DNA from: Anthonomus grandis grandis
Taxonomy: Eukaryota; Arthropoda; Insecta; Coleoptera; Curculionidae
Length of the DNA: 64,000 nt
Direction: 5' to 3'
NCBI RefSeq assembly: GCF_022605725.1
Contig: NC_065551.1
Span: 14,508,001-14,572,000, forward strand
Position numbers and translations under genes: made by a program. The notes under the pieces are model-generated. The model was given only the letters and a program-made list of their open reading frames with translations, was not told the origin of the DNA and searched no databases. Positions 31,801 to 43,880 of the stretch are shown here, in pieces. How positions within the stretch are numbered: the first letter of the stretch is position 1; every line of letters begins with the position of its first letter.

Positions 31801-32340
31801 AGATTGAATTATCATCGACTTTTTTTTAAAATAAATTATCGTTTCTTATTTTGAACGAATGAATATTATTTAATAACATTATAGGTTTACAAATAACGCT
31901 ATTATTTTTTGTATAAATTCATTTTACTTTGAGAGTTTGATCTTTTCAGCATAGTGAAAAAATCAACATTGAATATTTTTTGGCAGAGTTAAAAATAAAA
32001 GTGAAAAAATTGGGTTTTCCACTTTTTTTCGAAATTTTTAGGTTATGTCAAATAAAATTTGTGCATTTTTGAATTATCCACCATTTTTCCATTTAACTGT
32101 AGTTAATACTTTATTAGCTGTAGTTAAAGTAAGTATTTACGCCGTAAAAGTCGAAAAACCGCTTTCCACCCCTTTTCACCCTCACCCCTCCACCCTTGAG
32201 AAAATCTAGCTCCTGCACTTTTGTTTTAAGTATTTGTAATTCCTCTTTCTAATATTTCCTGGTGAGGTTAGCCTGTTATAAGTTATTAAAGTAATTTTTA
32301 TTTTTTCAAAACCGTAGTACACCTGCATTAATACACCAAG

Positions 32341-34424
32341 AAATGCGCTTTACTGAGCATCTTAACAAATGTATACAAAAAGGGTGTTTTCATTTAAAAT
32401 TAATTTACCGACATGTGAATCCAATACCAGAGAATCTTTGGGGAAAAATTATAAACGTTGTGAAAGTTACGTTTTATGACAATTGATGAATGGCAATGTA
32501 ACTTTATTTTACAAACAGGTAAAGTATTGCGATACAATCTATGGCGCTTGTTTAAAAAAGTCAGACATGAGTAGAATCCAGACGTCACAAAATTCTTATT
32601 TAAGACTTATGTAAATGGAGTGCGTAAATACAACCAACTATTGGTGGATTTTAAAGTCATACTAAAATTCACCAATTAGCTTAACAGACATAACAACAAC
32701 GTGCATAACAGACGGCGTTTACACTCAATTGCCTTAGCTTTTAAATTTATTAATAAAAGCTTTAGGACCGACGTAAATCGGACTTAAAACTTCGGTTCAA
32801 AGGCAGACTAACAATACCAAGACACTATAGCTATCAATTTGAACGATGATTTTCTTACTAAATCGCTAGTATATGGTAATAAGCTACCACAAAATATTAT
32901 AAAAATTACTTCCCTTCTATTTTTTTGAAGAGAAATATTTTATGATCTTTGGGTAGAACAAAATCTATCCTACAGTAATTAGTACTTTATCTATTATTAT
33001 TATTTTTACCACAACTTGTTTTACATTCATATTTTGTTGCTTTTTTTATACGTAATATTTAAATTAATATTTTTTTTACTTTATTAACATACCTAGGTTA
33101 AGTCAGGTTTAGTTAGTTAGGTAAAAGAACAGTTCATTTTATTCTCCGTAAGCAAATGACCTACAGCTCGCCCAATTGACTATTTTGTAATTTTATTGTA
33201 TATTTATGATCGATAAAAGACCTTCCTTACTGGTAAAAAAAGTATAGTCGCTTCGCTCCTATAGTTTTTTCGTAGTGACCAGTTTGAAACCTTTAGATCT
33301 TGTCTGTAAAGAGCCATAAAGGAATTCTTAAAAAAAAACCAAATTATCAAATCTACTTAAGTCTGGTCAGTCGGGGAGGCCAAAGTTTATATGCTAAAGA
33401 AAAAGAAGACCAGTTGTTGAGGTATCATGCTTCAAAGAACCATAATGTATTTATATAGTCGCGTTATATGTCAATATAATGTGTTATATGTCAAACATCT
33501 GTCAAAATTTATTAATTGCATCCTAAATCAACCCCAAATATCAAATTTTAAGCAAATCGGACGAATAGCAAAGAAGTTATGATGGTCACGTGACTCTAAA
33601 ATTCAAATTTTGGAAATCAATTAATTTTATCTTAAAAAAAAATATAATATAATTAACATTATTATAAATAATTTTTTTCTTATAAATGCCCTAAAATCTT
33701 AAAACACCCTCTATAATTCTATTACTAAATTTTTATTATACTCATAAATGTTCCTAAATATCTATACCTTCCGTATATTACAAATATATATTCAACCTAA
33801 AGGTAATATTAAACCTGTTAAAAATTACCGCTATAATATCAATAAAACAATCCCTATAATTAAAAACATAGTCCGTGACGTCACGAGACGAACACGACGC
33901 CGTTATAGACGTTGCCAGACATCACCATCCTTCTCCCACGCTACCATACTACTTCCACTCATTATTCTGTGCAGAAACTAACTAGGTTCGATTCATATTC
34001 AGCGTCAACTCTTTATCCTTATTCCACCCATTGCTCTTGAGAGTGTAAAATTATGTAAACAACCAAACGCGGCGAATTTTCCCGACTTAAAAAAAGACGA
34101 TTCGATAAAAAATATCCCCATATTCAGAAAAAAAAATATGACATAAATAAAATATGATTTTATAATTTATATTTTTTGGACCTTCATGGCGAAAATTCAT
34201 TATTGCTCGCACTGTATATTTCACAGAAATTTCGGTCAAACGGCATTTGAAAGGGAAAAGATAAAGTTATTTTTTCATAAAAACTTTTTTTTCGAAATAA
34301 ATACCGTTTAGCGGAAAAGTCAAAAAAACTGAAAATGTTAGAACTCGTAAAATAATTTTTTTTCAAAAAAAGGCTCCGCCTATAGTTCATTTCTCTCATA
34401 AAACTTCTTTTCGCCTATAAATAT
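32341..34424. other. AT-rich intron sequence without recognised genes
   Basis: Lies in putative intron 1 of Ly6-2. An open frame at 33748-33981 (+) ends in an Arg-rich run and has no known domain. An exact GTCACGTGAC word occurs at 33585-33594. Nothing else is supported. Confidence 0.5.
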
Positions 34425-35060
34425 TCTATAAACAATCAATTACTTGACTTATGTCTGCTTATGATATAGTGTAGAGTCGCTTTGTTTGTTACGAAAGTTA
34501 TTTAAAAAATATTTCGCCTTACAACTTATTTAATCTAATTCTTCGAAAAAAGCGAATGGTGCGTTAAGTCTCAAATAAACTTTTTAGTTAGCCTCGGTTT
34601 CATAGCAGCGACCATGTTGGATCACGTGGGCGACGCTTAACTTTCACAGCAGTATCACGTGACTATTCTTTATTAGTAAAACAATCAATCACGCGACGCA
34701 TGTCTGCTTATTACACAGTGTAGAGTCGCTTTGTTTGCTACAAGTCTTAAAAATTATGTAGACTTATATTATAAGATTTTATTATATTATTTATTAAAAT
34801 GTTATTTTTATTTAATTATATGCTCTGCAGCAAGCGAATAATAAGTCAACTCTCTGGAAGAACTTTTCACTTTGCCCAGGTGTATCATACGCAGCGGATT
34901 TCTTCGATCATATTGGCGGAGCTTAATTTTAACAGCAGTATCACGTGACCATTTCTTTTTAATAAAATAATCAATCATGTGGCGTATGCCAACTTATGAC
35001 AGGCTGTAAAGTTTCTTTACTTGCTATAAAGGTTATTCAAGAAGTATATGTTATTGCCGG
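34425..35060 (+). repeat. Three diverged copies of the CACGTG-bearing module upstream of Ly6-2 exon 2
   Basis: Partial copy 34430-34520, then fuller copies at about 34600-34755 and 34845-35045. All match the module at 5590-5840 and 9910-10050. Shared words are ggatcacgtgggcg, cagcagtatcacgtga, caatcaatcacg, cagtgtagagtcgctttg and ttgctac(a/t). The last copy ends about 40 bases before exon 2. They may be relics of repeated duplication of this intron, or a short interspersed repeat. Confidence 0.7.
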
Positions 35061-35088
35061 AAAATTAATTTTTATATGATAATTTTAG

Positions 35089-35226
35089 GTACAGCAATAA
35101 GGTGTTACGAATGCGTAGGAAGATTGGGTCCAGGAGATACCAGTCCATGTCTATATGGTGACGAAACTCAACTTCGAAGAGTTCATTGTATAGGACCTTC
35201 CGTGTGTGCTGCTTACCATTACCAAA
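35089..35226 (+). CDS. Ly6-2 exon 2
   Basis: 138-nt exon between gataattttag and gtaagt, phase 1 at both ends. It encodes TAIRCYECVGRLGPGD at the start, then SPC, VHC and SVCAAYHYQ, the N-terminal Ly6 cysteine pattern (CxxC, then C, C, C). The first two bases complete the split Gly of either first-exon copy. The next exon in phase on this strand is 44361-44593. Between them lies the antisense gene Ly6-3, whose stop codon is only 72 bp from the end of this exon. Confidence 0.85.
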
Positions 35227-35298
35227 GTAAGTAAAACTATATGTATATCAATAAAATCGTATGTAATTTAATTATAATTAAGGAATTAATTGGAATTT

Positions 35299-36560
35299 CT
35301 ACGTATTACAATCGATTGTATAGCAAGCGGAGCAGCTGGAAGAAGAAATAACTCCATTTTGGATCAACGGTTCATACAGAGTCTGCACAAAAGAGCAAAA
35401 GTCTTCGCCCTGATTGGTTCCGCCAACGTTCTTTGGAGAACATCCTCTGAATGTGTAGTATTCACCTAAACAAAATAAATTATTTTACAAGGCGTGGATA
35501 GTAGCGGAAAAACTATGTTTAACAGTTGTAATATTCAAGATGCCGACTAAAGCATATTTGGGAACACCACTTTTACTATTAAATACATATACGTGGTAGC
35601 AGGGAAATTATAACTTTTATAACCTAATTAACCTATTAAACCGAAAGTTGAACATTTCAAAATTGCCCCATGAAATTTAAAGAATTGAAAGAAAAATATT
35701 AAATTTTCCTTCAGAAGTAATCGGAAACCTTCGTGGCCAACGATAGTTTGTTTCAACATGGCACCCATCCGCTATTTTAAAAGATGTCGATTTTACGTTA
35801 AGAATTTTTAAGCTCCTCATCAAATTAACAGTAAAATGGATAAAAAACAGGAGTTTCTTTGGAAAAAATATTTTTTTTTTCTTCGCAAGTAATCTTCGGA
35901 TAAACTTCAGTCGCAGTTTGGTTTTGGTTAAAAATGGCTCAATATTACTTCTCCCCCTATTGTTATTTTAAATTAAATGGATGTGGCACATGGCCGCTGG
36001 GAAATTTTATCTTTTGACTGAGAAGTGACAGTTGGAACTTTCAAAATGGCAGATGATCACCTTCTACGAAGAGAAACTCCATTAATTTGACAAAAAAATC
36101 TTTAAACTCTTAGAGCTTTAATAAAAATAGTGCAATATCCCTCCTACTCCTGTTATTTTTAATTTGATGATAACGTAATAAGATTTGATTTTAACGTGGC
36201 TTTCGTAGCAAGAAACTTGAACCTTTTGACACAAAATTAATAATCATAACAAATGGGCATGTGCTGAAATGATAAAAATATGAAGGGCTCACCATTAGGA
36301 AACAGAATTGCATATTTAGAGCAAATGGTACTGGTAGTATAGCTGCTGCAACTCATCTTCTTCATAGCAGTTATTTGTGCTTCTGTAGGACTAAAGGGGC
36401 AAGCAGTCGAATTTCCTAAGCAGCTGTAGCAGGAGGAAACTGCTGCTGAGAACCCTTTTAAAAATAAATTAATAGATTTTTCAGACTGATCAGTTTAATG
36501 GAAAAAAAACTTACCTATAGCCAACAAAAGCACCAAACTAACAAATAAAACAGACTTCAT
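35299..36560 (-). CDS. Ly6-3, complete secreted Ly6-type protein (three exons)
   Basis: Exons 36560-36515, 36454-36293 and 35465-35299 on the minus strand; all introns are GT-AG and all junctions phase 1. The 375-nt CDS encodes 124 residues. Exon 1 is a signal peptide (MKSVLFVSLVLLLAI). Exon 2 has SSCYSCLGNSTAC, MSC and TICSKY. Exon 3 has FRGCSPKNVG, DFCSFVQTLYE and ends SSCSACYTIDCNT with TAG. There are ten cysteines after the signal, enough for five disulfides. Unlike Ly6-1, -2 and -4 it has no hydrophobic tail after the CN motif, so it is probably secreted rather than GPI-anchored. A TATA box lies upstream. It sits wholly inside the putative second intron of Ly6-2, antisense to it. Confidence 0.88.
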
Positions 36561-36597
36561 TATGATGAAACAGTTAATTAGGTATCCTGTAAATTGA

Positions 36598-36605
36598 CTT
36601 TTATA
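36598..36605 (-). promoter_or_regulatory. TATA box of Ly6-3
   Basis: TATAAAAG-type word on the minus strand about 40 bases before the ATG at 36560; the implied 5' untranslated region is short. Confidence 0.55.
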
Positions 36606-36939
36606 CATATATGAACACAAAGCTTATCAATTATAGTTATCAGATTAGATGCAGCGATACAAATTTACCAAGGAGGTCAAGTGTTGCATTATTAAAAAGA
36701 ATGAAGCAGATAAAGATTAAGCAGTTTTCTGCGAACAAATTATTTTTAAATTATTTTTTTGGGGACTTTTCATAATTTCACAATTAATTAAAATGTTTCA
36801 ACTTTGCACAAGGATCAAGATCTTGATGTAAGGCATTCAGATTTGGACAATAAATCCCCTGTTTTGTCAAACACTTACAGAGCAAAAAAATATTATTATA
36901 GCTTATTATTAATAACATAATGAATAAGTCTAGTTCTAG

Positions 36940-37320
36940 CTTTTTTAAAACAGCACATCTTAATTTAATATCAGTATTTAGAGTATTTTAAGAATTTGTA
37001 AACATTATGCAGGCAAATAATTTTGATGTGATTGGAGTTACAGAGACTTGCTTGCGTCATGATGCTTTTTGTGATTCCTGGCTATTTTTGTTATCGTTGT
37101 GATCGCTGTGTGAGTTGAAACTTTAATTGAAAAATTGTTATGACAATGTACAAGGCTTATTTATTTAGAGGATGTAATTGATGGTTTTGAAAACTGGATA
37201 AGTATTAAAATTAGCTGTAAGCTATTCCTGGTGTTAAAGATCATACTAAAAATGATAGATTGCACAGAAAACCTCGAAAAGTTCTTGCCAGAAATAATAC
37301 CTTTGTGTAATTGTATTTCT
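36940..37320 (+). pseudogene. LINE endonuclease relic
   Basis: Plus-strand fragment with NNFDVIGVTETCLRHDAF (about 37018-37070), the early endonuclease motif of Jockey-like LINEs, and a later KISCKLF and RDINIHYF (about 37205-37350) from the same domain. It is short and broken. The preceding 36606-36935 holds nothing recognisable. Confidence 0.65.
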
Positions 37321-37439
37321 CTGATTAGAGATATCAACATTCATTATTTTACGCTATATAGCGTAAAATTTGTCTAACCTCTTATTTAGTTTGTTAATTG
37401 TCGAAACCTATTGTTTTTCTTTTTATTACGGAACATGAT

Positions 37440-40400
37440 TTGTGGTAGTGCAGTGGGTAGCACATGTTAGCTGTTACTACCTACTGCCCATTAACGTGGT
37501 CTGTAGTTTGAGTTTGATCCTTCTTTTCGCACATCGGAATTGCGGACACAATCCGCATTCCGCGTTGTTCGCAATCCCGATGATGTGACGACGGCGCCTT
37601 TACTGGCAGTCTCTGGTTATGGAACCTGTCACTAGCCGAATTTCGGGACTTTTTAAGTACAGTAGATTTCTGGCGATACAGGCCGAGGGCTCGTCTATGT
37701 GTGCCTTAGCCTGTTTTATGCTACGTCCTACTATCTATTTCGGAGAATCCACTTGTCCAGCAGACTCTTCAGTCGATGCAACTGCTACACATTTAGCTAT
37801 ACCGATTATGGATTTAGGCCTCACTAGCCTTCTTGCAGATTCCAGTCTAGCAAGAGAGTACATTTCCTCGTTTCCAGCATGGCCTGAGAGCCCAGGCACC
37901 TAGACAGGCTGAACCCTGTAGTCCACCTTTACCAGTTCCTTTCAGATGTACTCTAGGCACTCCATTATGAGTATGGAGTTCACCTTTGTGTTACGGTGTC
38001 CGCAGCTTAGAATTTTCTGTCCGCATTTCAACACGGAAAAACTTCAGCCTAGAGGACAATAGCATGCTCCCCAGCGATGTTTATTGTTCATTCTGGAGTT
38101 ATCTGTATACCAGATTAGATACCTAGTCCCCTTATTCAATGTAAGGTCATTGGAGTGTTGCCACTCCTCTCGGCATGCGATATGGTTCACAAAACCCTTG
38201 CAAACCACAGTCACAGGCACAAAACACAGATATATTATAGAGAAGTGGTGGTTGCATATAAAGTGATCGAAATTCTTCTGACAAATCTGCTAGCGTCCTC
38301 TCGCTTGGCAACGGAAACTATTGTAACTAAGTTGACAGTTTAACATACCTAATTGGATCGTTTGGAAAGGCGTGGGCAAATAAAGGCGGGAAAATTCAAA
38401 TTTCATTAAATAAGAAATCTCATAATTTTAATATTTAATTGCAATATTCAAAGCAAACACATAATTAAAGACTTTTTTAATTATATGTTTGCTTTGAAAA
38501 ACTTACTTTTTCATTAGGTGTTAGCATCAGATATTGATCAGAATCAAATAAAACTCTTCAGCTTTATTTTACATATCTAAATGAGTTAATGTACTGCAAT
38601 AATCAGTTAACAATAGTGTACAACATGACACCAATTTCAAAATGGAAATAAAACAATCTTGTTCTTTAATACATTTATTATTTAATTTTCCTGAAAAATA
38701 ATTTCTTAAAATGATACATACATAATATACAATCAATTTTCAAAATCAAAATTCATTATAACAGATATTATATAAATTAGAATTAATCGAAAAATGTTTA
38801 GAAGTATTTTGTTAGCACTGAACTATGCCAAGATTAGAAAATATTGTGAAGTTTTATTTTATTTTACTAACACAAACATATTCTATAGAGGATAATAATA
38901 TAATAATAATAAATGTTTTTTATTTGCAAAAATGCAATGCATAAAATCTTTATAAGTGAAATACAAAACTATATATGCAAATAAAAGGCCAAGTTCAAAT
39001 TTATGCAGTATAGATATCCTTTTATAAAGTACATAGTTCAGCTAGTAGACAATGAAGGTAATGTTTTCGGATAATACTTAGGATTAACGACATAAATACT
39101 AAAATTTATGTACTAAACATACCCAAGTTAAAAGATTACATAATCTATATAACTAAAAATAATTTTAAAACAAAATATGCCAGACCCAGATATAAAGAAC
39201 ACAAAAAATACATACATAAAATATAACATTAATTCTGATACAAAAACATTCACTCTGATCCATTCTGAGTGCTCAGCTTTCTTAGTCTAGAGACTCAGTG
39301 AACACAGGAAGTGGTATGATACGAGCATGAAATAAAATAAAAAATAGGCAGTGCAAGCCTTATAAATAAATTCTTTAAATGATTCATGTGAAAAATAATG
39401 ACAAAACAAATTTTTAAATAAATATGTATTGTAGTGTAAAGCCAGCAGTATCAACGTTATTAAAATTTGTTAGAGAGAACTAATCACAAGAAATACTAAA
39501 GCTCCAAGTCTTAATAAAATTTCCATTGCATATCTCTCTCCATATTTTTCTTGTGATGGGGACTGAAGGAAATAATAACATTTTATTATTCTTTTATTAC
39601 TATGTGTATCACAGGTACCATATAATCATCACTGCCCATCAGAAGGAGAGGGTACGGCGTTTGACCAGATTTTCATAGTTCACGAAAGACATAATAATAT
39701 AGCCTATGCGCAGTTCTCATTGCCTCGAATTACACCGACCTGGTGGTATGTCGGAAGTTATATTTAGACATACAATGCGCTGAACTCTATCCAGTGAGGC
39801 CCGGATTTTGCTTTTTCTGAATATGGGCACCAAACGATAGGCCCGTATATAAGAAGAGGTTTGAAGCCGTCCTGCAGGCCCATAATGCGAAGGTGGTTTT
39901 CTTAATTCTGATGTATGTGTGATTGTACCAGGAGAGTTTGAAATCTAATGTGATTCCCAGAAATCAAACTATAGGAGTATTGCAACTGCACTCTACCCAG
40001 AGACACAATTTAAGTTACAACGTTTTCTCGTGATGAGTAGAAGTTCTGCTTTTTTGGACATCATCAGACCCTTCTATTGTGGCAGTATCGTTCTCCGAGC
40101 AAAGGATTACCAGGTCATTAGCGTAGGCCTCTATGTAATAGGCATGTCCTATTTAAAAATTCGATCAAACTGTCGACCACTAAGCACCATAAGGTTGGGG
40201 ATAATAGTCCTCCCTGTGGGCAGCCCTTAGCTGCCAATGTTTTGACGCTAAGCAAGTACATAACGTTGCGAGAGCATGGCCTGCATCCAACTCACCAAAC
40301 ATGGTTCTAAACCATGACACTCTAAAGCATGGGTATAGGGGCTAGGTCCATGGATTTGCCCGCCTGCTAGTCATATTGTTGCATGTGTAATGGTCTAACC

Positions 40401-41340
40401 AACTCAGTCATTATGTCTCTCTCATCTAAGCCATTTTGTAAAAGGCAAGGATATAAACCATCCAAGCCCGGACATTTTAAGAAACGGTTTCTGGAAAGTG
40501 AGGGCATTGATTGCAAAGCCACCTTCTGGAGGTAACAGCGACCCTATTTTATTACGATAATCCTTGGATAATACCTTGCACAGGCGTGTTGTGGAGAATG
40601 TGTTTTCAACATCCTCGCAGAACCAGCTCTGCCTTTTAGGGTCCCTGAGTATCTTTTTATACTATGTTTGAGCTGCGTGGAACACATTAAGGTATTAACA
40701 TTTGCAGGCTGCGTCTGAGTAAATAGCTGCTCTCGAATGCCGCAGCTATCGCACGAGTCGGGTTGACAGTCCCGATCTCAGTGTCTGCCGGAATGGTGTA
40801 TCTTGCCCGTACGTCCTGAAGACCACTGACTAGTTACTCTAGAAAGTGATCCCAATCGGTGTTTCTCAGATGTCTGTAGACTGGCGTTTGCTGACAATCA
40901 TGTTTCCTCAGCTCAAATAGGCCTGGAGTCCGATATTGTAACTCTCCATGAGCTAAAAAGATTCACCAGGTTAAGTGAACATATCGTAAGATCGATGACT
41001 GATTGGCCCCTTTTGTAGTAGAAAGTAAGGACACCACCTCGGTTAAGTAGTTCTAGGCTGTTTGGGCACAAGAAATCAGCATTTTGGGTTATCATCTCTA
41101 CATATCCAAAGGTCAGACCATGAGATTGGGAGACCCAAGTTTTTCCAATATTTGACCACGGCAGTGACGACCGGGGAGAGGAAGGTGAATCAAGTTCGAT
41201 GGAAAATAGGAAAATAGGCAGAGCAGACTACTAAGTCCTTTTCCAAACCTATTGACAGTTTGACGGCTACTAGGTCTAGAGTGCAAAGATCTGTGAAAAA
41301 AAAACATTTATAGGATACAGGCGCGAGGATTTTCACAGGG
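37440..41340 (-). pseudogene. LINE with RNase H (R1/LOA/I-like), fragmented
   Basis: A large minus-strand LINE relic. From 5' to 3' on that strand: endonuclease end (41100-40900, RGGVLTFYYKRGQSVIDLT then SWRVTISDS); linker (40870-40450); RT with CPQGGLLSPTLWCLVVDSLI (about 40235-40175) and a broken YADDLVILC block (about 40110); a thumb region (LGITLDFKLSW-like, about 39950); and, after an unrecognised AT-rich gap at 38340-39600, RNase H (IWYTDNSRMNN about 38120; VPGLSGHAGNEEM about 37900). Last comes a C-terminal H/C-rich motif (about 37600-37540). Many frameshifts. RNase H places it in the LINE clades that carry this domain; the exact clade is inferred. The open frame 37619-37903 (+) is antisense to the RNase H region. 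Confidence 0.75.
38340..39600. other. AT-rich segment inside or beside the LINE relic
   Basis: No gene or transposon motif seen. It separates the RT and RNase H parts of the minus-strand LINE and may be an inserted repeat. Confidence 0.4.
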
Positions 41341-41382
41341 TACATGTTTGTGCACTGTACTGCCATTTACTAAGCCTTTAAC

Positions 41383-41920
41383 TATTAGCTACTGAGCTTT
41401 TTCCACAGAGCAGTAGTACACCTACTCGTATTATGCATGGTTTCTTATCTCTGATCGATCCTATCTTTGTGAATGATTTAGCCTCAGATGCCTCAGATGG
41501 GATTAATGCTGATGATATTAGTGACCACACAAAATTATATTTTAAAAACATACAATACTTATGAAGGTGTTAATTACACGTAAAAGTTAATAAACCTCTC
41601 TTGACCGACAACTGTAAGTTGTCGGTCAAGACAACTTACAGTTGCTACTACTATTAGCTACTGAGCTTTTTGCACAGAGCAGTAGTACACCTACTCGTAT
41701 TATGCATGGTTTCTTATCTCTGATCGATCCTATCTTTGTGAATGATTTAGCCTCAGATGCCTCAGATGGGATTAATGCTGATGATATTAGTGACCACACA
41801 AAATTATATTTTAAAAACATGCAATACTTATGAAGGTGTTAATTACACGTAAAAGTTAATAAACCTCTCTTGACCGACAACTTACAGTTGTCGGTCAAGA
41901 GAAAAGGTCAAGAGAAAAAC
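41383..41920 (+). repeat. 269-bp tandem duplication of a LINE endonuclease fragment, each ending in a palindrome
   Basis: Units start at 41383 and 41652 (tattagctactgagcttttt). Each translates to the end of a Jockey endonuclease domain: TPTRIMHGFLSLIDPIFVND, then NADDISDHTK. Each unit ends with a perfect hairpin, cttgaccgacaact and its complement, around 41600-41630 and 41869-41899. The loop region is inverted between the two units. Identity between units is very high, so the duplication is recent. Confidence 0.85.
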
Positions 41921-41997
41921 CTGGATATTTTCAATTTTTGCAGCACCGCGAAAATAAACGAGTTTGAAACCTAGGTATTCACTCTACATCACAAAGC

Positions 41998-42140
41998 TCT
42001 AATGATCTTCCAAATACCTTGGAAGATCATTAGAACCTAAATTTAAATTATAGTATAATCTATTATTTTTAAAAAATAGAGCTAAAAAGAACTCTATTTT
42101 TTTTAAATAATAGATTATACTATAATTTAAATTTAGGTTC
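41998..42140. repeat. Two adjacent foldbacks
   Basis: A 16-bp perfect inverted repeat (tctaatgatcttccaa, 41998-42034) runs directly into a larger palindrome (42033-42140) with arms of about 50 bp opening gaacctaaatttaaattata, nearly perfect. Confidence 0.85.
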
Positions 42141-43315
42141 TAGAATGGATTTTCCAGAAAATATCAAAAAGTACTCCTGCCAATTTGAGTCTAACTCAGC
42201 TGGAAACGATGGCCTTCCTTTTTATATGGTTTAACTTTATATGCCGCTCCTATTGAATCATTTAACTTTCTAATTAAATAAATGAAATTCATAGTCGTTT
42301 TTGTGCCAAATAAAAGAACCCTAGTAAAGTGAATAATTTTAAGCCAATAAATTTATTGCCTATTTCTTATAAAGGATTAAAAAGCGTAGCGTAATTGCAT
42401 TTGCAGTGCAGGTCAATGCTTAAATGATCGTAATTGACTTGCTTCCAGTTCATAAGTCTAAGTTTTATGGTGATCACAACACATCAACTGCCTTAGCATG
42501 TCTTACGGATAATATTATGAGAACTTTTTACAAGAAATACGAGCAATCTTGGAGTGGGGCGGTAACAATCTGGTCAATTTTAACGCTAAAAAAACGCAGG
42601 TTACAGTATTTACGATGAAGACTAACCTTGATGGCCCGGAGCTGGTTATGGCAGGGAAAACATTGCCAATGAAATCATCTTTACATCTTCTAGGAGTCGA
42701 GGTCACCAACAGTCTGTTCTGGCATGACCACGTTGCCGAGGTCGCCAGGGCGGCTTCCAAAAAACTCGGAGTGCTTTTCAAAACGAAAAAACGGTATACA
42801 CCAGAACAGCTGCTGACTCTTTATAAGGCTCAAATACGCCCTTCCCTCGAGTATTGCTTGCATGTCTGGAGCTCTGCACCCAAGCATAGTTTAAACCTGC
42901 TGGATTCTATACAGAAGAGAGCTATTCGTCTTATCGACAAACCAGAACTGACAAAGAGTCTGGATAGTCTGGAGCACAGGAGAAATGTGGCTGATCTCTG
43001 TTTATTCTACCGTTATTATCACGGTAAGTGCCCCTCTGAGCTGGCAGGCCTGATTCCAGAGGCAGACGCGTCTAGCAGTTGCGGCTCATCAACATCGAGT
43101 CCACCTGCCTACCCCAAGGACGTCGCTGTATCGGGACTCATTCATCTGGAGAACATCTTCTTTGTGGAACGGGCTTCCATCTCACATTTCCCGACGCATA
43201 CAACCTACAGCGATTCAAAATAAATGCCCACAAATATCTTCGCGCAAGCACCACTCCAAGAGTGACATAGGACTTTCGTCTTGTGCATGTGTTTACTATA
43301 AAAAAAAAAAAAAAA
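42140..43315 (+). pseudogene. Jockey-like LINE 3' part with A tail
   Basis: 42140-42540 is heavily decayed RT (SAGNDGLPF; VHKSKFYGDHNTSTALACLT). From 42549 a much better preserved 224-codon frame covers the end of RT and the C-terminal region: VNFNAKKTQVTVF, HLLGVEVTNSLFWHDHV, RRPS-type block QIRPSLEYCLHVWSSAP, LDSIQKRAIRLID. The frame becomes doubtful after about 43080, where another frame reads on. It ends in a run of 17 A at about 43298-43314, the expected LINE tail. The difference in decay suggests two insertions, a younger 5'-truncated one from about 42545 into an older one. Confidence 0.82.
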
Positions 43316-43509
43316 AGAATATTTAATGAATTTTCCAAGGTATTTAATGTATTGGATCATCTTTTATGTTCCACGTTCAATATCTTGGATTTAAGCTGAC
43401 ATGCAGCTTTTCATTTAAAACGAGAAAAATAAAGAGTAAAAAGTATGCGAGGATAACGCGTTCTTCTTCTAATAAGGGAGACCTAGAATCTGGTATATCG
43501 TAAGGCAAC

Positions 43510-43880
43510 AGTTATTATACAAATCTTGCATTACTTTGACTTTTTTGATACTGATGCAACATCTTTCAATCGTGATTTGGAGTCCGTACTATATTATTCT
43601 GCTGATTACGATTTAAGGAAAAATGCTTTAAATACTAAGTTACTATTATTCTATTCTGAAAATTGCCGAGCTGCATTGCAGCAACCTCTAAGGATTGTTA
43701 TACATTTATTATTATACATCATGAATGTTCAGATTATGATATTCTCAAAATGTGCAAAAAAAACTTGGGCGGTACTTTAATACAGATTTAAGATTTAGAG
43801 CGCATATAATTTTTTTTTAAACTTACATAAATGTAAAAGTACTTATGCAAATCGGCTCATACTTCAAAATAAGTAAAACA
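43510..43880 (+). pseudogene. LINE RT relic downstream of the catalytic box
   Basis: Plus-strand frame at 43526-43780 with RDLESVLYYSADYDLRKNAL, then KLLLFYSENCRAAL, similar to the region following YADD in Jockey-like LINEs; a decayed stretch continues to about 43880. From there to 44360 nothing is recognised. Confidence 0.5.

Larger units (their letters stand above)
30463..32340 (+). mobile_element. Repeat element carrying a CXC-domain protein relic
   Basis: Longer relative of the 11230-12430 repeat in the opposite orientation. Shared parts are 30463-30615 and 31790-32340; the middle, 30620-31790, is present only here. It contains a short perfect palindrome at 30653-30697. The coding relic at 31130-31800 is inside. 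Ends and target duplications were not defined. Confidence 0.6.

Noticed and set aside
37619..37903. 94-codon plus-strand frame
   Set aside because: It is antisense to a recognisable LINE RNase H region (VPGLSGHAGNEEM on the minus strand).
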